A stretch of 64,000 nt of DNA, from NCBI GenBank assembly GCA_964057225.1, contig OZ059900.1, positions 4,536,501 through 4,600,500 on the forward strand, given 5' to 3'. Of this stretch, positions 1 to 11,100 are shown piece by piece. Position 1 is the stretch's first letter; every line of letters begins with the position of its first letter. The position numbers and the translations under genes are program-made. Origin of the DNA: Auanema rhodensis. Its lineage: Eukaryota > Nematoda > Chromadorea > Rhabditida > Rhabditidae. Under the pieces are notes generated by a model. The model saw only the letters and a list, made by a program, of their open reading frames with translations, was not told the origin of the DNA and made no database searches.

Positions 1-29
1 AAACTTCACAGTATTCTTTTATCTTTAAC
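1..29. repeat. Partial monomer at left window edge
   Basis: These 29 bases are the tail (monomer positions 148-176) of a satellite unit cut by the window start. The tail carries the AACTTC variant of the third cassette and the TTTTATCTTTAAC ending. The array evidently continues to the left. Confidence 0.95.
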
Positions 30-30
30 G

Positions 31-69
31 GTATCCGAGTTACAAATCAAGATCACTTTCTTTGGATAC
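31..69. other. 6-bp inverted repeat inside the conserved core
   Basis: GTATCC at 31-36 and GGATAC at 64-69 are perfect reverse complements separated by 27 bases. The pair recurs in nearly every monomer, because both arms lie in the invariant half. Short dyads of this kind are described in centromeric satellites that lack a CENP-B box; a structural role here is inference only. Confidence 0.6.
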
Positions 70-75
70 TTAGGT

Positions 76-87
76 GGTATAGCTACC
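76..87. other. Small hairpin-forming dyad GGTA-TAGC-TACC
   Basis: Arms GGTA (76-79) and TACC (84-87) flank a 4-base TAGC loop; an alternative pairing uses AGGT and ACCT. The motif is repeated in almost all monomers. The common variant with A at monomer position 48 (GATATAGC) weakens the left arm, so the element is not under absolute constraint. No binding protein can be inferred from sequence alone. Confidence 0.5.
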
Positions 88-3000
88 TGTTCACAAAAAA
101 TTGGAAGTCCTGGTTACCATGCATCAAACCCATTAAGATTGTGTTTCTAGACTAATATGACCATGAGAAATTCATTTAAGTTCACAGTATTCTTCTATCT
201 TTAACGGTATCCGAGTTACAAATCAAGATCACTTTCTTTGGATACTTAGGTGGTATAGCTACCTGTTCACAAAAAATTGGAAGTCTTGGTTACCATGCAT
301 CAAATCCTTTAAGATAGTGTTTCTAGACTAATATAACCATGGAGACTTTATTAAATTTCACAGTATTCTTCTATCTTCAACGGTATCCGAGTTACAAATC
401 AAGATCACTTTCTTTGGATACTTAGGTGGTATAGCTACCTGTTCACAAAAAATTGGAAGTCCTGGTTACCATGCATCAAACACAATACGATAGTGTTTCT
501 AGACTAATATGACCATGGGGAGTTCATTAAAATTAACAGTATTCTTTTATCTTTAACGGTATCCGAGTTACAAATCAAGATCACTCTCTTTGGATACTTA
601 GGTGGTATAGCTACCTGTTCACAAAAAATTGGAAGTCTTGGTTACCATGCATCAAATCCTTTAAGATAGTGTTTCTAGACTAATATAACCATGGAGACTT
701 TATCAAATTTCACAGTATTCTTCTATCTTCAACGGTATCCGAGTTACAAATCAAGATCACTTTCTTTGGATACTTAGGTGGTATAGCTACCTGTTCACAA
801 AAAATTGGAAGTCCTGGTTACCATGCATCAAACCCATTAAGATAGTGTTTCTAGACTAATATAACCATGGGAAATTCATTTAAGTTCACAGTATTCTTCC
901 ATCTTTAACGGTATCCGAGTTACAAATCAAGATCACTTTCTTTGGATACTTAGGTGGTATAGCTACCTGTTCACAAAAAATTGGAAGTCCTGGTTACCAT
1001 GCATCAAACCCATTAAGATAGTGTTTCTAGACTAATATAACCATGGGAAATTCATTTAAGTTCACAGTATTCTTCCATCTTTAACGGTATCCGAGTTACA
1101 AATCAAGATCACTTTCTTTGGATACTTAGGTGGTATAGCTACCTGTTCACAAAAAATTGGAAGTCTTGGTTACCATGCATCACATCCTTTGAGATAGTGT
1201 TTCTAGACTAATATGACCATGGGGACTTCATTAAAATTCACAGTATTCTTCCATCTTTAACAGTATCCGAGTTACAAATCAAGATCACTTTCTTTGGATA
1301 CTTAGGTGGTATAGCTACCTGTTCACAAAAAATTGGAAGTCCTGGTTACCATGCATCAAACCCATTAAGATTGTGTTTCTAGACTAATATGACCATGAGA
1401 AATTAATTTAAGTTCACAGTATTCTTCTATCTTTAACGGTATCCGAGTTACAAATCAAGATCACTTTCTTTGGATACTTAGGTGGTATAGCTACCTGTTC
1501 ACAAAAAATTGGAAGTCCTATTTACCCATGCATCAAACACAATACGATAGTGTTTCTAGACTAATATGACCATGGGGAGTTCATTAAAATTAACAGTATT
1601 CTTTTATCTTTAACGGTATCCGAGTTACAAATCAAGATCACTCTCTTTGAATACTTAGGTGGTATAGCTACCTGTTCACAAAAAATTGGAAGTCTTGGTT
1701 ACCATGCATCAAATCCTTTAAGATAGTGTTTCTAGACTAATATAACCATGGAGACTTTATTAAATTTCACAGTATTCTTCTATCTTCAACGGTATCCGAG
1801 TTACAAATCAAGATCACTTTCTTTGGATACTTAGGTGGTATAGCTACCTGTTCACAAAAAATTGGAAGTCGTGGTTACCATGCATCAAACACAATAAGAT
1901 AGTGTTTCTAGACTAATATAACCATGGGGACTTCATTAAAATTAACAGTATTCTTCTATCTTCAACGGTATCCGAGTTACAAATCAAGATCACTTTCTTT
2001 GGATACTTAGGTGGTATAGCTACCTGTTCACAAAAAATTGGAAGTCGTGGTTACCATGCATCAAACACAATAAGATAGTGTTTCTAGACTAATATAACCA
2101 TGGGGACTTCATTAAAATTAACAGTATTCTTCTATCTTCAACGGTATCCGAGTTACAAATCAAGATCACTCTCTTTGGATACTTAGGTGGTATAGCTACC
2201 TGTTCACAAAAAATTGGAAGTCTTGGTTACCATGCATCAAATCCTTTAAGATAGTGTTTCTAGACTAATATAACCATGGAGACTTTATTAAATTTCACAG
2301 TATTCTTCTATCTTCAACGGTATCCGAGTTACAAATCAAGATCACTTTCTTTGGATACTTAGGTGGTATAGCTACCTGTTCACAAAAAATTGGAAGTCGT
2401 GGTTACCATGCATCAAACACAATAAGATAGTGTTTCTAGACTAATATAACCATGGGGACTTCATTAAAATTAACAGTATTCTTCTATCTTCAACGGTATC
2501 CGAGTTACAGATCAAGATCACTTTCTTTGGATACTTAGGTGGTATAGCTACCTGTTCACAAAAAATTGGAAGTCCTGGTTACCATGCATCAAACCCATTA
2601 AGATTGTGTTTCTAGACTAATATGACCATGAGAAATTAATTTAAGTTCACAGTATTCTTCTATCTTTAACGGTATCCGAGTTACAAATCAAGATCACTTT
2701 CTTTGGATACTTAGGTGGTATAGCTACCTGTTCACAAAAAATTGGAAGTCTTGGTTACCATGCATCAAACCCATTAAGATTGTGTTTCTAGACTAATATG
2801 ACCATGATGACTTCATTAAATTTCACAGTATTCTTCTATCTTCAACGGTATCCGAGTTACAAATCAAGATCACTTTCTTTGGATACTTAGGTGGTATAGC
2901 TACCTGTTCACAAAAAATTGGAAGTCCTGGTTACCATGCATCAAACCCATTAAGATTGTGTTTCTAGACTAATATGACCATGATGACTTCATTAAATTTC

Positions 3001-4020
3001 ACAGTATTCTTCTATCTTCAACGGTATCCGAGTTACAAATCAAGATCACTTTCTTTGGATACTTAGGTGGTATAGCTACCTGTTCACAAAAAATTGGAAG
3101 TCTTGGTTACCATGCATCAAATCCTTTAAGATAGTGTTTCTAGACTAATATAACCATGGGGACTTCATTAAATTTCACAGTATTCTTCTATCTTCAACGG
3201 TATCCGAGTTACAAATCAAGATCACTTTCTTTGGATACTTAGGTGGTATAGCTACCTGTTCACAAAAAATTGGAAGTCCTGGTTACCATGCATCAAACCC
3301 ATTAAGATTGTGTTTCTAGACTAATATGACCATGATGACTTCATTAAATTTCACAGTATTCTTCTATCTTCAACGGTATCCGAGTTACAAATCAAGATCA
3401 CTTTCTTTGGATACTTAGGTGGTATAGCTACCTGTTCACAAAAAATTGGAAGTCCTGGTTACCATGCATCAAACCCATTAAGATTGTGTTTCTAGACTAA
3501 TATGACCATGATGACTTCATTAAATTTCACAGTATTCTTCTATCTTCAACGGTATCCGAGTTACAAATCAAGATCACTTTCTTTGGATACTTAGGTGGTA
3601 TAGCTACCTGTTCACAAAAAATTGGAAGTCCTGGTTACCATGCATCAAATCCATTAAGATTGTGTTTCTAGACTAATATGACCATGATGACTTCATTAAA
3701 TTTCACAGTATTCTTTTATCTTTAACGGTATCCGAGTTACAAATCAAGTTCACTTTCTTTGGATACTTAGGTGGTATAGCTACCTGTTCACAAAAAATTG
3801 GAAGTCCTGGTTACCATGCATCAAACCCATTAAGATTGTGTTTCTAGACTAATATGACCATGAGAAATTCATTTAAGTTCACAGTATTCTTCTATCTTTA
3901 ACGGTATCCGAGTTACAAATCAAGATCACTTTCTTTGGATACTTAGGTGGTATAGCTACCTGTTCACAAAAAATTGGAAGTCCTGGTTACCATGCATCAA
4001 ACCCATTAAGATAGTGTTTC

Positions 4021-5780
4021 TAGACTACTATAACCATGGGAAATTCATTTAAGTTCACAGTATTCTTCCATCTTTAACGGTATCCGAGTTACAAATCAAG
4101 ATCACTTTCTTTGGATACTTAGGTGGTATAGCTACCTGTTCACAAAAAATTGGAAGTCTTGGTTACCATGCATCACATCCTTTGAGATAGTGTTTCTAGA
4201 CTAATATGACCATGGGGACTTCATTAAAATTAACAGTATTCTTCTATCTTCAACGGTATCCGAGTTACAGATCAAGATCACTTTCTTTGGATACTTAGGT
4301 GATATAGCTACCTGTTCACAAAAAATTGGAAGTCCTATTTACCATGCATCAAACACAATACGATAGTGTTTCTAGACTAATATGACCATGGGGACTTCAT
4401 TAAAATTAACAGTATTCTTTTATCTTTAACGGTATCCGAGTTACAAATCAAGATCACTTTCTTTGGATACTTAGGTGGTATAGCTACCTGTTCACAAAAA
4501 ATTGGAAGTCTTGGTTACCATGCATCAAATCCTTTAAGATAGTGTTTCTAGACTAATATAACCATGGGGACTTCATTAAATTTCACAGTATTCTTCTATC
4601 TTCAACGGTATCCGAGTTACAAATCAAGATCACTTTCTTTGGATACTTAGGTGGTATAGCTACCTGTTCACAAAAAATTGGAAGTCCTGGTTACCATGCA
4701 TCAAACCCATTAAGATTGTGTTTCTAGACTAATATGACCATGATGACTTCATTAAATTTCACAGTATTCTTCTATCTTCAACGGTATCCGAGTTACAAAT
4801 CAAGATCACTTTCTTTGGATACTTAGGTGGTATAGCTACCTGTTCACAAAAAATTGGAAGTCTTGGTTACCATGCATCAAATCCTTTAAGATAGTGTTTC
4901 TAGACTAATATAACCATGGGGACTTCATTAAATTTCACAGTATTCTTCTATCTTCAACGGTATCCGAGTTACAAATCAAGATCACTTTCTTTGGATACTT
5001 AGGTGGTATAGCTACCTGTTCACAAAAAATTGGAAGTCCTGGTTACCATGCATCAAACCCATTAAGATTGTGTTTCTAGACTAATATGACCATGATGACT
5101 TCATTAAATTTCACAGTATTCTTCTATCTTCAACGGTATCCGAGTTACAAATCAAGATCACTTTCTTTGGATACTTAGGTGGTATAGCTACCTGTTCACA
5201 AAAAATTGGAAGTCCTGGTTACCATGCATCAAACCCATTAAGATTGTGTTTCTAGACTAATATAACCATGGGGACTTCATTAAATTTCACAGTATTCTTC
5301 TATCTTCAACGGTATCCGAGTTACAAATCAAGATCACTTTCTTTGGATACTTAGGTGGTATAGCTACCTGTTCACAAAAAATTGGAAGTCCTGGTTACCA
5401 TGCATCAAATCCATTAAGATTGTGTTTCTAGACTAATATGACCATGATGACTTCATTAAATTTCACAGTATTCTTTTATCTTTAACGGTATCCGAGTTAC
5501 AAATCAAGATCACTTTCTTTGGATACTTAGGTGGTATAGCTACCTGTTCACAAAAAATTGGAAGTCCTGGTTACCATGCATCAAACCCATTAAGATTGTG
5601 TTTCTAGACTAATATGACCATGAGAAATTCATTTAAGTTCACAGTATTCTTCTATCTTTAACGGTATCCGAGTTACAAATCAAGATCACTTTCTTTGGAT
5701 ACTTAGGTGGTATAGCTACCTGTTCACAAAAAATTGGAAGTCCTGGTTACCATGCATCAAACCCATTAAGATAGTGTTTC
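4021..5780. repeat. 10-monomer HOR, complete copy A
   Basis: Exactly ten 176-bp monomers between two TAGACTACTA markers. The order includes a GGGAAATTC monomer, the ACATCCTTTGAG monomer, the ACAGATC/GATATAG/CTAT monomer near 4270-4340, and alternating GGGGACTTC and GATGACTTC monomers. Confidence 0.85.
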
Positions 5781-6836
5781 TAGACTACTATAACCATGGG
5801 AAATTCATTTAAGTTCACAGTATTCTTCCATCTTTAACGGTATCCGAGTTACAAATCAAGATCACTTTCTTTGGATACTTAGGTGGTATAGCTACCTGTT
5901 CACAAAAAATTGGAAGTCTTGGTTACCATGCATCACATCCTTTGAGATAGTGTTTCTAGACTAATATGACCATGGGGACTTCATTAAAATTAACAGTATT
6001 CTTCTATCTTCAACGGTATCCGAGTTACAGATCAAGATCACTTTCTTTGGATACTTAGGTGATATAGCTACCTGTTCACAAAAAATTGGAAGTCCTATTT
6101 ACCATGCATCAAACACAATACGATAGTGTTTCTAGACTAATATGACCATGGGGACTTCATTAAAATTAACAGTATTCTTTTATCTTTAACGGTATCCGAG
6201 TTACAAATCAAGATCACTTTCTTTGGATACTTAGGTGGTATAGCTACCTGTTCACAAAAAATTGGAAGTCTTGGTTACCATGCATCAAATCCTTTAAGAT
6301 AGTGTTTCTAGACTAATATAACCATGGGGACTTCATTAAATTTCACAGTATTCTTCTATCTTCAACGGTATCCGAGTTACAAATCAAGATCACTTTCTTT
6401 GGATACTTAGGTGGTATAGCTACCTGTTCACAAAAAATTGGAAGTCCTGGTTACCATGCATCAAACCCATTAAGATTGTGTTTCTAGACTAATATGACCA
6501 TGATGACTTCATTAAATTTCACAGTATTCTTCTATCTTCAACGGTATCCGAGTTACAAATCAAGATCACTTTCTTTGGATACTTAGGTGGTATAGCTACC
6601 TGTTCACAAAAAATTGGAAGTCTTGGTTACCATGCATCAAATCCTTTAAGATAGTGTTTCTAGACTAATATAACCATGGGGACTTCATTAAATTTCACAG
6701 TATTCTTCTATCTTCAACGGTATCCGAGTTACAAATCAAGATCACTTTCTTTGGATACTTAGGTGGTATAGCTACCTGTTCACAAAAAATTGGAAGTCCT
6801 GGTTACCATGCATCAAACCCATTAAGATAGTGTTTC
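5781..6836. repeat. 10-monomer HOR, truncated copy B (6 monomers)
   Basis: This copy follows copy A monomer by monomer but ends after six units (1,056 bp), where the next TAGACTACTA marker begins at 6837. The loss of four whole monomers with the 176-bp phase kept is what unequal crossing-over inside the array would leave. Confidence 0.85.
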
Positions 6837-8110
6837 TAGACTACTATAACCATGGGAAATTCATTTAAGTTCACAGTATTCTTCCATCTTTAACGGTATC
6901 CGAGTTACAAATCAAGATCACTTTCTTTGGATACTTAGGTGGTATAGCTACCTGTTCACAAAAAATTGGAAGTCTTGGTTACCATGCATCACATCCTTTG
7001 AGATAGTGTTTCTAGACTAATATGACCATGGGGACTTCATTAAAATTAACAGTATTCTTCTATCTTCAACGGTATCCGAGTTACAGATCAAGATCACTTT
7101 CTTTGGATACTTAGGTGATATAGCTACCTGTTCACAAAAAATTGGAAGTCCTATTTACCATGCATCAAACACAATACGATAGTGTTTCTAGACTAATATG
7201 ACCATGGGGACTTCATTAAAATTAACAGTATTCTTTTATCTTTAACGGTATCCGAGTTACAAATCAAGATCACTTTCTTTGGATACTTAGGTGGTATAGC
7301 TACCTGTTCACAAAAAATTGGAAGTCTTGGTTACCATGCATCAAATCCTTTAAGATAGTGTTTCTAGACTAATATAACCATGGGGACTTCATTAAATTTC
7401 ACAGTATTCTTCTATCTTCAACGGTATCCGAGTTACAAATCAAGATCACTTTCTTTGGATACTTAGGTGGTATAGCTACCTGTTCACAAAAAATTGGAAG
7501 TCCTGGTTACCATGCATCAAACCCATTAAGATTGTGTTTCTAGACTAATATGACCATGATGACTTCATTAAATTTCACAGTATTCTTCTATCTTCAACGG
7601 TATCCGAGTTACAAATCAAGATCACTTTCTTTGGATACTTAGGTGGTATAGCTACCTGTTCACAAAAAATTGGAAGTCTTGGTTACCATGCATCAAATCC
7701 TTTAAGATAGTGTTTCTAGACTAATATAACCATGGGGACTTCATTAAATTTCACAGTATTCTTCTATCTTCAACGGTATCCGAGTTACAAATCAAGATCA
7801 CTTTCTTTGGATACTTAGGTGGTATAGCTACCTGTTCACAAAAAATTGGAAGTCCTGGTTACCATGCATCAAACCCATTAAGATTGTGTTTCTAGACTAA
7901 TATGACCATGATGACTTCATTAAATTTCACAGTATTCTTCTATCTTCAACGGTATCCGAGTTACAAATCAAGATCACTTTCTTTGGATACTTAGGTGGTA
8001 TAGCTACCTGTTCACAAAAAATTGGAAGTCCTGGTTACCATGCATCAAACCCATTAAGATTGTGTTTCTAGACTAATATAACCATGGGGACTTCATTAAA
8101 TTTCACAGTA
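6837..8110. repeat. 10-monomer HOR, copy C (about 7 monomers)
   Basis: The sequence tracks copy A at an offset of 2,816 bp (16 monomers), including the monomer joining AACCCATTAAGATTG to GGGGACTTC at about 8083 (as at 5267). The match ends near 8110, where the copy has TTTAAC and copy A has TTCAAC. Confidence 0.8.
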
Positions 8111-11100
8111 TTCTTCTATCTTTAACGGTATCCGAGTTACAAATCAAGATCACTTTCTTTGGATACTTAGGTGGTATAGCTACCTGTTCACAAAAAATTG
8201 GAAGTCCTGGTTACCATGCATCAAACCCATTAAGATAGTGTTTCTAGACTAATATAACCATGGGGACTTCATTAAAATTAACAGTATTCTTCTATCTTCA
8301 ACGGTATCCGAGTTACAAATCAAGATCACTTTCTTTGGATACTTAGGTGGTTTAGCTACCTGTTCACAAAAAATTGGAAGTCCTGGTTACCATGCATCAA
8401 ACCCATTAAGATAGTGTTTCTAGACTAATATAACCATGGGGACTTCATTAAAATTAACAGTATTCTTCTATCTTCAACGGTATCCGAGTTACAAATCAAG
8501 ATCACTTTCTTTGGATACTTAGGTGGTATAGCTACCTGTTCACAAAAAATTGGAAGTCCTATTTACCATGCATCAAACACAATACGCTAGTGTTTCTAGA
8601 CTAAAATGACCATGGGGATTTCATTAAAATTAACAGTATTCTTTTATCTTTAACGGTATCCGAGTTACAAATCAAGATCACTCTCTTTGGATACTTAGGT
8701 GGTATAGCTACCTGTTCACAAAAAATTGGAAGTCCTGGTTACCATGCATCAAACCCATTAAGATTGTGTTTCTAGACTAATATGACCATGGGAAATTCAT
8801 TTAAGTTCACAGTATTCTTCCATCTTTAACGGTATCCGAGTTACAAATCAAGATCACTTTCTTTGGATACTTAGGTGGTATAGCTACCTGTTCACAAAAA
8901 ATTGGAAGTCTTGGTTACCATGCATCACATCCTTTGAGATAGTGTTTCTAGACTAATATGACCATGGGGACTTCATTAAAATTCACAGTATTCTTCCATC
9001 TTTAACGGTATCCGAGTTACAAATCAAGATCACTTTCTTTGGATACTTAGGTGGTATAGCTACCTGTTCACAAAAAATTGGAAGTCCTGGTTACCATGCA
9101 TCAAACCCATTAAGATTGTGTTTCTAGACTAATATGACCATGAGAAATTAATTTAAGTTCACAGTATTCTTCTATCTTTAACGGTATCCGAGTTACAAAT
9201 CAAGATCACTTTCTTTGGATACTTAGGTGGTATAGCTACCTGTTCACAAAAAATTGGAAGTCCTATTTACCCATGCATCAAACACAATACGATAGTGTTT
9301 CTAGACTAATATGACCATGGGGAGTTCATTAAAATTAACAGTATTCTTTTATCTTTAACGGTATCCGAGTTACAAATCAAGATCACTCTCTTTGGATACT
9401 TAGGTGGTATAGCTACCTGTTCACAAAAAATTGGAAGTCTTGGTTACCATGCATCAAATCCTTTAAGATAGTGTTTCTAGACTAATATAACCATGGAGAC
9501 TTCATTAAATTTCACAGTATTCTTCTATCTTCAACGGTATCCGAGTTACAAATCAAGATCACTTTCTTTGGATACTTAGGTGGTATAGCTACCTGTTCAC
9601 AAAAAATTGGAAGTCGTGGTTACCATGCATCAAACACAATAAGATAGTGTTTCTAGACTAATATAACCATGGGGACTTCATTAAAATTAACAGTATTCTT
9701 CTATCTTCAACGGTATCCGAGTTACAGATCAAGATCACTTTCTTTGGATACTTAGGTGATATAGCTACCTGTTCACAAAAAATTGGAAGTCCTATTTACC
9801 ATGCATCAAACACAATACGATAGTGTTTCTAGACTAATATGACCATGGGGACTTCATTAAAATTAACAGTATTCTTTTATCTTTAACGGTATCCGAGTTA
9901 CAAATCAAGATCACTTTCTTTGGATACTTAGGTGGTATAGCTACCTGTTCACAAAAAATTGGAAGTCTTGGTTACCATGCATCAAATCCTTTAAGATAGT
10001 GTTTCTAGACTAATATAACCATGGGGACTTCATTAAATTTCACAGTGTTCTTCTATCTTCAACGGTATCCGAGTTACAAATCAAGATCACTTTCTTTGGA
10101 TACTTAGGTGGTATAGCTACCTGTTCACAAAAAATTGGAAGTCCTGGTTACCATGCATCAAACCCATTAAGATTGTGTTTCTAGACTAATATGACCATGA
10201 TGACTTCATTAAATTTCACAGTATTCTTCTATCTTCAACGGTATCCGAGTTACAAATCAAGATCACTTTCTTTGGATACTTAGGTGGTATAGCTACCTGT
10301 TCACAAAAAATTGGAAGTCTTGGTTACCATGCATCAAATCCTTTAAGATAGTGTTTCTAGACTAATATAACCATGGGGACTTCATTAAATTTCACAGTAT
10401 TCTTCTATCTTCAACGGTATCCGAGTTACAAATCAAGATCACTTTCTTTGGATACTTAGGTGGTATAGCTACCTGTTCACAAAAAATTGGAAGTCCTGGT
10501 TACCATGCATCAAACCCATTAAGATTGTGTTTCTAGACTAATATGACCATGATGACTTCATTAAATTTCACAGTATTCTTCTATCTTCAACGGTATCCGA
10601 GTTACAAATCAAGATCACTTTCTTTGGATACTTAGGTGGTATAGCTACCTGTTCACAAAAAATTGGAAGTCCTGGTTACCATGCATCAAACCCATTAAGA
10701 TTGTGTTTCTAGACTAATATGACCATGAGAAATTCATTTAAGTTCACAGTATTCTTCTATCTTTAACGGTATCCGAGTTACAAATCAAGATCACTTTCTT
10801 TGGATACTTAGGTGGTATAGCTACCTGTTCACAAAAAATTGGAAGTCCTGGTTACCATGCATCAAACCCATTAAGATTGTGTTTCTAGACTAATATGACC
10901 ATGAGAAATTCATTTAAGTTCACAGTAAGTTTTCTATCTTTAACGGTATCCGAGTTACAAATCAAGATCACTTTCTTTGGATACTTAGGTGGTATAGCTA
11001 CCTGTTCACAAAAAATTGGAAGTCCTGGTTACCATGCATCGAACCCATTAAGATTGTGTTTCTAGACTAATATGACCATGGGAAATTCATTTAAGTTCAC

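Larger units (their letters stand above)
30..205. repeat. Exemplar 176-bp monomer with conserved and variable parts
   Basis: This is the first complete monomer, used here as the numbering reference. Positions 1-80 (30-109) are almost invariant across the window; diagnostic changes there are position 16 A/G (ACAAATC or ACAGATC), 29 T/C (CACTTTC or CACTCTC), 48 G/A (GGTGGTATAG or GGTGATATAG) and a rarer 61 T/A. Variable cassette V1 (81-84) reads CTGG, TTGG, GTGG or CTAT. V2 (about 98-112) reads AACCCATTAAGATTG, AACCCATTAAGATAG, AATCCTTTAAGATAG, AACACAATACGATAG, AACACAATAAGATAG or ACATCCTTTGAGATAG. V3 (130-155) includes GAGAAATTC, GAGAAATTA, GAGAAATTG, GATGACTTC, GGGGACTTC, GGAGACTTC, GGGGAGTTC and GGGAAATTC forms. 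The end (157-176) is conserved except for TTC/TTT and TTTAAC/TTCAAC. Most copies carry one XbaI site (TCTAGA) and one NsiI site (ATGCAT), so either enzyme should give a 176-bp ladder. Confidence 0.95.
30..2819. repeat. Left mixed-monomer segment, related to 11.3-13.9 kb
   Basis: About 16 monomers of several types without a simple internal HOR. The order of cassettes resembles the block at about 11.3-13.9 kb: the AACACAATACG monomer near 481 pairs with one at 11748 (64 monomers plus 3 bp), and the ACATCCTTTGAG monomer at 1181 pairs with 12272 (63 monomers plus 3 bp). The one-monomer difference comes from an extra adjacent copy of the GGGAAATTC monomer (near 870 and 1046). A TTTACCC insertion monomer occurs near 1521. 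Confidence 0.75.
2820..8110. repeat. 10-monomer higher-order repeat region (1,760-bp period)
   Basis: A block of ten monomers repeats with a 1,760-bp offset. The rare TAGACTACTA change (instead of TAGACTAATA) marks register at 4021, 5781 and 6837; the ACATCCTTTGAG monomer marks it at 4174, 5934 and 6990. Left-hand similarity at the same offset extends back to about 2820 with a few substitutions, for example AAGTTCAC near 3748 against AAGATCAC in the next copy. No TTTACCC insertion monomer occurs here, so the period is an exact multiple of 176. Confidence 0.85.

Noticed and set aside
64-80. Telomere-like motif around CTTAGG
   Set aside because: A single CTTAGG per monomer without tandem TTAGGG or TTTAGGG repeats is not telomeric.
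75-87. Operator or rho-independent terminator at the GGTA-TAGC-TACC dyad
   Set aside because: The stem is only 4 bp, there is no following T-run and no gene to regulate; it is simply part of the satellite.
98-116. CENP-B box (the TTGGAAGTC stretch resembles its centre)
   Set aside because: Only the TTGGAA part agrees. The essential TTCG and CGGG parts are absent in all monomer types, including the GTCGTGG variant.
6837-8110. Separate HOR family from copy A
   Set aside because: It follows copy A at a constant 16-monomer offset up to about 8110, so it is the same HOR after a truncated middle copy.
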